Source: Colwellia sp. BRX10-3
GTDB taxonomy: Bacteria; Pseudomonadota; Gammaproteobacteria; Enterobacterales; Alteromonadaceae
Assembly: GCF_014077505.1 (NCBI RefSeq)
Contig: NZ_JACGWA010000003.1
Span: 248,001-312,000 of the forward strand
DNA: 64,000 bases
Reading direction: 5' to 3'
Shown: positions 28,350 to 35,019 of the stretch, in pieces
How the letters are laid out: each line of letters begins with the position of its first letter
How positions within the stretch are numbered: the first letter of the stretch is position 1
Program-made: the position numbers and the translations under genes
The notes under the pieces: generated by a model
Database searches by the model: none
What the model saw: only the letters and a program-made list of their open reading frames with translations
What the model was told of the DNA's origin: nothing

Positions 28350-29900
28350 TCATACAAAGTAATGCTGCCAAGCAAAACATATAAGTGCTTGAGTAACTTG
28401 TGGTGCTAATTGATTAAATTTTATTTGATCACTGACAATGCTTAATAAATCTCGAGGTAAGCAAGGTAAAAAATCTTTTTGATCAACATAGTGGTGTTGC
28501 TCAATCAAATAATTAAAAATACTTTCATCACATTCAAGTTGATATTCAGCGCAGGTTATAAACCAAAGTTTTTTATAAAGTTCAAAAGACAAGGCTTCAA
28601 ATTTTATTTTGTAGCCCAAACGACGTAAAAAAGCGTCATCAACCAGCTCTTTCGGCGCTAAATTAGTAGAGAAAAGCAAAATAAGTTCAAAAGGAATTTC
28701 AAAGTGCAAACCATTTGGTAAAGAAAGAAAGTCACGGCGCTCTTCTAAGGGAATAATCCAACGATTAAACAGTTGCACAGGGGAAATTTTTTGTCGGCCT
28801 AAGTCGTCTAATAATAAAATACCATTATTAGCTTTTAGTTGGAGCGGCGCTTTATAAGTACGACTGGTGGCGTCAAAATTAACCTCCAACATAGCTGCGG
28901 TTAATTCACCACCAGTGATTATTAACGGCCTTTGACATAAGTGCCAACGGGGATCATAACCTTGCTCTAACGAGACTAATTGTGTTGCATCATTATTAGC
29001 TTGCTGAACATTATCACTGAGTACATGAACTTGTGGGTCGTATACTTGAATAATGATATTGTTAATTTCAATGGCCATTGGAATTAAGACATCATCACCA
29101 AAAATTAAATTTAAATGTCTGCACAGGTAACTTTTGCCAACCCCAGGTGCGCCATATATTAATATCGGTTTAGTGGAGTTAAGCGCCGGCCCTATAGTAG
29201 AAATTAGCTCAGGTGAAAACATCAGCTTGCTAAAGCGCTGCTGTAATCGTTCTTTTATCACTAGGGTATTACGGCTAGTTTGTTTAATACAAATATCACA
29301 GTATTGCGCTAATGGCACTGGCGCAACACCTAAATAGCCATCGTGACTAAAGGATTTTTCTGCCTCTAAAATTCCTAACGCACTGAGGGCATAACGCATT
29401 GTGCCTTGTTTATCTGACTGTCGATTTTCCAACCAGTTTATTGTTTTAGCCTGATCTAATAGTGTTTGAATAATACCGCCACTTAAGGCCATTTTATTGG
29501 CTAATTGCCGTACGCTAATAACATGCTCAACTAAAATATGTTTGATTAATAATTTTAATAACAGCTGCTCAGATAAACCAGTATCTTCTACTGTGCATGG
29601 TCTTTTAGAATAAGGGGTTGCGTCTTGTTTAAGCTGATTTTTATGCGTTTGCTGTGGCTTAGTTGATTTTTCTAAATTTAATGGCTCTGAATTTGATGAC
29701 TCTGATTCAGTTGCAGAAAGTGTTTCTAAAGTACCTAAATCACTCATATCAGTTGACGAATCAGCTTCAATAGCCACATGACTATCTAATAGTACCTTGG
29801 TAAAAGTTGAACGTGTAACCTCGGTACTCGCGCCCATGGCTACATCTAAGCGCTTAGTGCTTATTGACTTATTGGTAAAACTTGAGGATGAGTCCATCAT
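28350..29900 (-). CDS. AAA+ ATPase with N-terminal winged-helix-like region, in the Tad locus
   Basis: About 516 residues; AAGGA lies before two adjacent ATGs (29900 and 29897). Residues 1-100 are Ser/Thr-rich and likely disordered. About 105-165 looks like a winged helix (LLLKLLIKHILVEHVISVRQLANKM). GYLGVAPVPLAQYCDIC follows. The AAA+ core has Walker A GAPGVGKS, Walker B GILLLDDLGRQ, then NRWIIPLEERRDFLSLPNG, LILLFSTNLAPKELVDDAFLRRLGYKI with sensor Asn and arginine finger, and the terminal ACLPRDLL-like segment (here PCLPRDLL). This arrangement belongs to a widespread but poorly characterised ATPase family often met near Tad genes. Its role is unknown; position between tadV and rcpC suggests a part in Flp pilus expression or assembly. 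Confidence 0.85.
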   Translation of the reverse strand: MMDSSSSFTNKSISTKRLDVAMGASTEVTRSTFTKVLLDSHVAIEADSSTDMSDLGTLETLSATESESSNSEPLNLEKSTKPQQTHKNQLKQDATPYSKRPCTVEDTGLSEQLLLKLLIKHILVEHVISVRQLANKMALSGGIIQTLLDQAKTINWLENRQSDKQGTMRYALSALGILEAEKSFSHDGYLGVAPVPLAQYCDICIKQTSRNTLVIKERLQQRFSKLMFSPELISTIGPALNSTKPILIYGAPGVGKSYLCRHLNLIFGDDVLIPMAIEINNIIIQVYDPQVHVLSDNVQQANNDATQLVSLEQGYDPRWHLCQRPLIITGGELTAAMLEVNFDATSRTYKAPLQLKANNGILLLDDLGRQKISPVQLFNRWIIPLEERRDFLSLPNGLHFEIPFELILLFSTNLAPKELVDDAFLRRLGYKIKFEALSFELYKKLWFITCAEYQLECDESIFNYLIEQHHYVDQKDFLPCLPRDLLSIVSDQIKFNQLAPQVTQALICFAWQHYFV

Positions 29901-29966
29901 TATTCCTTTTAACTTACCGGTAAGTATCAAAAAGCTATTTTTAATAAAGTGTTAATAAACAAAACA

Positions 29967-30536
29967 TTAATAAAAATAACTAGCACCAAAATTATTCACT
30001 AATAACATTATGCTAGGGTCGAGATAACACGCCATTAACCAACCAAGCGCCAGCGCGGGGGCATAGGGTACTTGTAATACAGGTACTGCAACACCATGAA
30101 TGTCAGCACCATCAACTCCTGCTTTAACGCCGCCATTAACACCAGCATGAACAAAATGCTTTTTCATCATTTTTTTCATGCCTGACCAACCCACTTTATA
30201 AAGCGCCAGCGCAAAGCTAGTAAATGTGCCAAAAATAATGCCGTACAGCACCGACCACAAAAGTAGTTGTGGTCCTGACAGCGCACCTACGGCGATCATT
30301 AGTTTTACATCGCCAGCCGCTAACCAGCGAAAAACATAGGCGGGTAATAACAAGGCGAATGCCAAACCTGCGCCCAATAACGCTTGTGCTAAACCTTGCC
30401 ATTGACCATTGATGCTTTGCAGCAGCAGTGCCAATACAAAGGCATATAAACACAGTTTATTAGGAATGCGTTGATAGCGCAGATCAAGATATAAGGCACT
30501 TGATAACAAAATCAGTGTACTTATAAGTAAAAGCAT
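29967..30536 (-). CDS. tadV: TadV/CpaA: prepilin peptidase for Flp pilin
   Basis: 189 residues, multi-spanning membrane protein. Both catalytic Asp sites of type IV prepilin peptidases are present: D18 in LDLRYQRIPN and D76 in AAGDVKLM. The cytoplasmic methylase-like domain of PilD is missing, as normal for TadV. A Gly/Val/Ala-rich insertion (VNGGVKAGVDGADIHGVAVP) sits in the last third and is unusual. It cuts the flp, tadE and tadF products. The gene is directly downstream of flp. Confidence 0.93.
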   Translation of the reverse strand: MLLLISTLILLSSALYLDLRYQRIPNKLCLYAFVLALLLQSINGQWQGLAQALLGAGLAFALLLPAYVFRWLAAGDVKLMIAVGALSGPQLLLWSVLYGIIFGTFTSFALALYKVGWSGMKKMMKKHFVHAGVNGGVKAGVDGADIHGVAVPVLQVPYAPALALGWLMACYLDPSIMLLVNNFGASYFY

Positions 30537-30566
30537 TCTATTTAATAATCATCAATAAAGAGTAAA

Positions 30567-30830
30567 TTAACCACAAGATGCATCTGTTCCAGCTATAGCA
30601 TCACCTGCACCGTCTGAAGTTTCAGGTGTTCCAGCTGTAGCAGGTGTAAAGGTTTGCCCATTAGCGGCACAGGCCAGTTCATTAATTTGTCCTGTAGCAT
30701 TATTGCCTAAAGCAATAAATGCCGTAACCATGCCGCCAACCACCAAACCACCGGCAATGGCATATTCAACGGCGGTTAATCCACTTTCATCTTCAATAAA
30801 ATTTTTAATAAAACTTGTTAATTTGTCCAT
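30567..30830 (-). CDS. flp: Flp family type IVb pilin
   Basis: 87 residues. Leader MDKLTSFIKNFIEDESG is cut after Gly17, giving a mature start LTAVEYAIAGGLVVGGM with Glu5 and Tyr6, the Flp signature. A long tail rich in Thr, Ala, Gly with two Cys (positions about 53 and 86) replaces the very short tail of classic Flp (about 50-55 residues mature). This is the first gene of the Tad run; ribosome binding site GGAGAA. Five 7-bp repeats lie directly upstream. It is the major pilus subunit. Confidence 0.94.
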   Translation of the reverse strand: MDKLTSFIKNFIEDESGLTAVEYAIAGGLVVGGMVTAFIALGNNATGQINELACAANGQTFTPATAGTPETSDGAGDAIAGTDASCG

Positions 30831-30850
30831 AATATATTCTCCAATAAATT

Positions 30851-30885
30851 AGTATTAAGTATTAAGTATTAAGTATTAAGTATTA
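30851..30885. repeat. Five perfect tandem copies of a 7-bp unit in the flp upstream region
   Basis: AGTATTA is repeated five times without error. The block ends 20 bases before the flp start codon, right beside its GGAGAA ribosome binding site. On the flp strand the unit is TAATACT, which resembles a promoter -10 box. Copy number changes by replication slippage would shift spacing in the promoter or leader. Confidence 0.97.
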
Positions 30886-31084
30886 ACCAAGCGAGGAATG
30901 TTTTATCTAATGAAGTTATGCTGTGCATTTACAGTGCAATTAAAAAATTGATAACAACATAGGTGGCAATAAAGCTGATCCTTGCTAATTCACTCAACAA
31001 CATCAATGAGCGTGTTAAAAAGATAGGCGAGATTTTATTGCTTGGCTAACACCCTATTGCTAATTTTAGTACTAGATTGCGAAT

Positions 31085-32620
31085 TTAAGGAGTTTTTGCA
31101 TCTAACTGATAAATGTCAGTTTGCCATTGCAGTTTTCCCGCCGCGGTTACTAAAACGGTTTGGTAGGTCAGATAAACTGGAATTGACTGTGCTAGCGCAA
31201 AGTGTTGAGTATTGGTTGAGTGGATTGCCTTGTTAACTTGCTGTTTTTTAGCTAACCCTTGCTGAGATCCCTCTTGCATAACTAAAAAGTGCTTAGCAAG
31301 TTTGTCTGCCGATTGTAACCTAACGCAACCATGACTCAGGGCTCTATTGGTTTTATTAAAAAGATTTTTGGCGGGGGTGTCGTGTAAATAAACGGAATGA
31401 AAATTTTTAATATTAAATCTATATTTTCCTAAGGCATTATTTTTACCTGATGCCTGTACTAATTGATAGTTACCGAGGGCCTTTAATATTGATCCACTGT
31501 CATCAAATACGGGTTGAAAAATGCGTTTATTGCCATAACCTTTCGTTAACTTAAAATTTTGCCTTCTTAGCGAGCCTGGGTTGCTGGTATTTTCTGGCAG
31601 TAATTCTTTATGAACAATATTATAGGTTGGCGTCCAAGTAGGATTGATGGTGACACTATTGACTTGAGTCACCATTATTGGCGTAGGATGTTCAATATCA
31701 CCTACGATCACTTTCATTGTTAAGCTTTCTTGCTGGCTTTCAATTAAGGACAATTGATAAGAGGGGATGTTAACTATCACATAACGCTGAGGAGGAATAC
31801 TTGGTAATGATAACCAGCGCCACAAGTTTATTTGCATGATTTTTATGCGTTTTTCAGGTGTTATATTAAGTGCAGAAATAGTTTGCGCGTTTAATTTACC
31901 ATTAGTTTTTAAACCGTGCCGTGCCTGAAATTTTTTCAGCGCAATGATAATTTCAGGATCAAAAATATGCTGACGGTACCTTGAGTAATGCCCTTTTTCC
32001 AGATCACCTAAAGCAGACAACATTTGACGTACTTTAACGATCTCTTGATGCCCTTGACCTAATGTAAAGCTTAGCTTTTTATCAAGCCTTGGCCAGGTAC
32101 TTTTTGATAATTGTCGATAATACGCAATGGCAGATCTCAGTCGAACGACTTGATCAAATTGTGGTAATAACTGGTCGACATAGCTTGCTAAGTTATTATT
32201 TTTTACTGCTTGAATAATCTCTTTAGTGGGGTTTTCTACCGGTTTGAGCTGATAGCCATTAAATAAGTTGGCGATATAAAACAATTGTTGACTTAGCTGT
32301 TGATCAGCCTCAGAAAAGTTAATTGAACTATCAATAATTTCAAAAGGTAAACCTTTAATGCCCAAATCATTAAGTAAGCTCACTAATGAAAGCCCTGACA
32401 AATTAAGTTTATTGTTATCAAACCACAGATATTGTTGACCCAAGCTAGCGATAAGATGCTGATAGTTGGGTTGCTCATTATTTAGCAGCGCAAAACGATT
32501 GTCGGCTGCTCCAATAAACATCTGCTTAGCAATTTGCTCATTAATATGAATACTTTTTTCATTGGCAAGAGCATGAGTACTCAACAGTATAATTATGGAC
32601 AAAACGGCTTTTATTTTCAT
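31085..32620 (-). CDS. ldtD: L,D-transpeptidase of the YcbB/LdtD type
   Basis: 511 residues with a signal peptide (MKIKAVLSIIILLSTHALA). A peptidoglycan-binding domain (IIALKKFQARHGLKTNGKLNAQTISALN) lies at about 224-253. The YkuD catalytic domain has VIVGDIEHPTP, INPTWTPTYNIV and NFHSVYLHDTPAKNLF then SHGCVRLQ with catalytic Cys432. These enzymes form 3-3 cross-links in peptidoglycan in the periplasm. It is shorter than E. coli LdtD (615). It lies between flp and the receiver-AraC regulator on the same strand. Confidence 0.93.
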   Translation of the reverse strand: MKIKAVLSIIILLSTHALANEKSIHINEQIAKQMFIGAADNRFALLNNEQPNYQHLIASLGQQYLWFDNNKLNLSGLSLVSLLNDLGIKGLPFEIIDSSINFSEADQQLSQQLFYIANLFNGYQLKPVENPTKEIIQAVKNNNLASYVDQLLPQFDQVVRLRSAIAYYRQLSKSTWPRLDKKLSFTLGQGHQEIVKVRQMLSALGDLEKGHYSRYRQHIFDPEIIIALKKFQARHGLKTNGKLNAQTISALNITPEKRIKIMQINLWRWLSLPSIPPQRYVIVNIPSYQLSLIESQQESLTMKVIVGDIEHPTPIMVTQVNSVTINPTWTPTYNIVHKELLPENTSNPGSLRRQNFKLTKGYGNKRIFQPVFDDSGSILKALGNYQLVQASGKNNALGKYRFNIKNFHSVYLHDTPAKNLFNKTNRALSHGCVRLQSADKLAKHFLVMQEGSQQGLAKKQQVNKAIHSTNTQHFALAQSIPVYLTYQTVLVTAAGKLQWQTDIYQLDAKTP

Positions 32621-32675
32621 TTTATCTCCATTAACTATGCTGGTTTCAATTGCAATATCGTCTATTGGACTCTGC

Positions 32676-33533
32676 TTAACGACTAGCTAAACGACTAAGT
32701 TTACTTTGTTTAGCACTTGATACTACGAACAGTTCCATTCTTAGTTTTAGATAACGTTGATACAGACAACTTAACTCAATGCCTTTTTCGTTGTTAATGC
32801 AAGCCGTTGGTGTTAGGCCAAGATGTTCTTTAAAATTTCGACAAAAATGTGATGGATTTGAAAACCCTAATTGAAAGGAAATATTGGTTATTATAGCATT
32901 TTGTAGAGAAAGTAAATATTCACTTTCTTCTAAACGTCGGCATAAAATATACTGACAGTAGCCAATACCACACAGATCTTTAAACAGGTGACTAATTCGA
33001 CTGGGGCTTAAAAACATGCTTCTCGAAACGTCGAGTAACGAGGGAGGAGCAACAAAATTTTCTTCAATTATTGTAAATAAAGCTTCTAATGGATGAGTTA
33101 TTAACGCTTGTGTTGACAGAATAGAACAAGGGGGTAAAAAAGGCTGTTCAATACAGTCAATTTTAGTCGTTTGACTCAATTCCAGTGCAAGCTTGTCGAT
33201 TGTCTTAATATCAAGTGGTATCTTAAATACATCCCTGACTCTCAATCTAAGGGCATGATGTAACATAGGAATAGAGATTTGATTGCTGACGATATAAAGT
33301 GACTTTTGTGGGCAATTTCGATAAATGTATTCTAAATTGTTCTTATGCAGCTCGGACGGATAGTCCATTAAATACGCTATGGCGCCTAAAGCGGTATTAG
33401 GTTGTGCTATAACGTTTAGCGAAGTAATAATTTTTGAGTGTATCTTGCTCGCTAAACCTTCGTAAATCACGTTAACGATTTCTTGATTATTACCTACAAT
33501 ACCAAAATATTCTTTTGGTTGATGAGCTATCAT
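32676..33533 (-). CDS. Receiver-like / AraC-type transcription regulator
   Basis: 285 residues. Residues about 8-125 read as a receiver-like domain: YFGIVGNNQEIVNVIYEGLA, AIAYLMDYPSE with Asp57 in the phospho-acceptor position, SLYIVSNQ, and RVRDVFKIPLD with Lys104. The C-terminal AraC DNA-binding domain (about 165-255) has VSRSMFLSPSRISHLFKDLCGIGYCQYILCRRLEESEYLL and NISFQLGFSNPSHFCRNFKEHLGLTP. No sensor kinase is adjacent. It could act as an orphan response regulator. It is 55 bases upstream of ldtD and probably co-transcribed; control of the Tad locus is an inference from location. Confidence 0.85.
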   Translation of the reverse strand: MIAHQPKEYFGIVGNNQEIVNVIYEGLASKIHSKIITSLNVIAQPNTALGAIAYLMDYPSELHKNNLEYIYRNCPQKSLYIVSNQISIPMLHHALRLRVRDVFKIPLDIKTIDKLALELSQTTKIDCIEQPFLPPCSILSTQALITHPLEALFTIIEENFVAPPSLLDVSRSMFLSPSRISHLFKDLCGIGYCQYILCRRLEESEYLLSLQNAIITNISFQLGFSNPSHFCRNFKEHLGLTPTACINNEKGIELSCLYQRYLKLRMELFVVSSAKQSKLSRLASR

Positions 33534-33992
33534 AATTATTCCTTAATTATCATTTTATCTTGGGTCGTTAAAGCACATCCCACGCCACCTGAAATAAAGC
33601 GCCACCGAAAAATGGCTAAACTTTGAGGGCTATTTAGCACTATTGAAAACATGCAATGATAAGGTCTTTCATTATTATAATAGCTTGGTAAAATATTATT
33701 TCGAATTTATTTAGTCGCATTTCACACTTTGTAGAAGTTAGCGCTTGAGCAACATCACTCCATTGTTGCCTTGATTTATAAGGGCGCTACATGGATGTAG
33801 CTTATTAGAGAATGCAGGAGCAGACTCTCCTGAACAACCATTATTTCATCACAGCGCCTTGAATTGAAATTGCTCAAGCACTCTGAAACCTGCATCTTGA
33901 ATGGTAACGATGAAATGGTCTCCTCCTCCTAACGGCATCGTAATGTGCCAAACTTAGTTTTGAAAATAAAGTTAACAGAGGAAGAGGCCGTT
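33534..33992. other. Gene-free stretch upstream of an IS110-family remnant
   Basis: No convincing reading frame. It holds the start region of the divergent AraC-type gene and, at 33741-33881, a nested set of inverted repeats described separately. Confidence 0.6.
33741..33881 (+). ncRNA. Structured region before IS110-family remnant, possible bridge (seek) RNA relic
   Basis: Outer arms GCGCTTGAGCAA (33741-33752) and TTGCTCAAGCAC (33870-33881) pair at 11 of 12 positions. Inside, AAGGGCGCT (33780) faces AGCGCCTT (33853), and two tight hairpins occur: GCTACA-TGTAGC (33786-33801) and CAGGAG-CTCCTG (33815-33832). IS110-group elements carry a structured guide RNA between the left end and the recombinase gene, which is where this lies. 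The structure is seen; the RNA identity is inferred. Confidence 0.35.
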
Positions 33993-34180
33993 ATGAATAT
34001 TACAAAAGTAGGTTTAGATATAACAAAAAATGTTTTTCATTTTATCGGCTGTAATCAAGCAGGGAAAATAGTCAAAAATAAAATGTTAAAAAGACGAGAC
34101 GTGTTGGCTATTTTTCTCAATTACCGCCTTGCCTTATTGCAATGGAAGCATGTTCAGGTGCGCATTATTGGACATGCGCT
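33993..34180 (+). pseudogene. IS110-family transposase, N-terminal fragment with frameshift
   Basis: The ATG at 33993 follows a GAGGAAGAGG ribosome binding site and encodes MNITKVGLDITKNVFHFIGCN, QAGKIVKNKMLKRRDVLAIF, the DEDD recombinase start of IS110 elements. A one-base loss near 34,122 shifts the frame: in the next frame PPCLIAMEACSGAHYW, the conserved continuation, is readable. Homology then stops and the catalytic C-terminal domain is absent. The element is dead as a protein, but its left end may be intact. Confidence 0.85.
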
Positions 34181-34346
34181 TTTTGTTTGATTTATGCGGA
34201 GTCAAAAAAGAGCAAAACGAGACGCAATGTCTCACTGAGGTCATAAACAAGTTTTTACCTGTTTTTTGGTGTTTTGTATAGATAAGTAAAACGAAGGACA
34301 AGTGAAAAAATATTTAATCCATACATTTAAATTAGTAATCAATTTT

Positions 34347-34370
34347 ACGTGACGTAATTTTATGTCACGT
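34347..34370. repeat. Inverted repeat downstream of the initiator tRNA genes
   Basis: ACGTGACGTA and TATGTCACGT pair over 10 bp (one G-T wobble) around a 4-base loop. It lies 76 bases past the tRNA 3' end in the direction of transcription. No T-run follows on the minus strand, so a role as terminator is doubtful; it may mark the broken end of the IS110 remnant. Confidence 0.5.
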
Positions 34371-34446
34371 TACACTGATTTTGATAAAATTAGGGTGATG
34401 TAATAAATTAGATTGGTTTAAATTGTTGAATTTTATGAGGTAAAGT

Positions 34447-34523
<77 letters not shown>

Positions 34524-34531
34524 TCCGAATG

Positions 34532-34547
34532 GTCTAATAAATTAGAC
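34532..34547. repeat. Short palindrome in the spacer between the two tRNA genes
   Basis: GTCTAAT-AA-ATTAGAC is a perfect 7-bp dyad beginning 9 bases upstream of the second tRNA. It may help processing of the dimeric precursor; this is inference. Confidence 0.5.
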
Positions 34548-34619
34548 AAGCCAAGTTGTTTTAATTCAAACTCAAGAATTTGTTAAAGTCTTAGAAGTTT
34601 TTATTCATTCTAAAAGAAT

Positions 34620-34696
<77 letters not shown>

Positions 34697-35019
34697 TCCG
34701 ATTAGCTAGTTTTAATTCTTGCTTAAGAATACTTCTAAGGTGCAATAAATTGCTCCCTGAAAGCGAGGCGTATAATAAGGATACATGATCTGATTTGCAA
34801 CCTGTTTTAAGTTTATTTTATGCATTATTCCCTTTTATTTTGCACTTGCTGTTTTTTTGCTCTTGAATGACTCGTATTTCAGCCGATTAATTGAAATACG
34901 ACTAAATTTCTAATAAAACCCGACAACTTCTTAGATAGTTTGCGCTAATTTGTAAAATGCCTATAAGTAGCACGTGTCTTTGTTTATAATCGCGGCATAA
35001 ATTAGATTGGAAAACCTAT
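34697..35019. other. Intergenic region between tRNA-fMet pair and rlmKL
   Basis: Divergent spacer of 323 bases. It contains the tRNA promoter (34772-34800) on the minus strand. No gene is seen in the remainder; the rlmKL side is AT-rich. Confidence 0.7.
34772..34800 (-). promoter_or_regulatory. Sigma-70 promoter of the initiator tRNA pair, stringent-type discriminator
   Basis: Read on the minus strand: -35 TTGCAA (34800-34795), 17-base spacer, -10 TATTAT (34777-34772), then ACGCCTCGC as a GC-rich discriminator typical of stable-RNA promoters under ppGpp control. It lies about 70 bases before the first tRNA. Confidence 0.75.

Noticed and set aside
30851-30885. Tandem repeats considered as a CRISPR array
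   Set aside because: The unit is 7 bp with no spacers and no cas genes nearby.
33738-33881. Paired arms considered as an integron attC site
   Set aside because: No second core site of the right spacing, no integrase, and the location directly before an IS110 recombinase explains it better.
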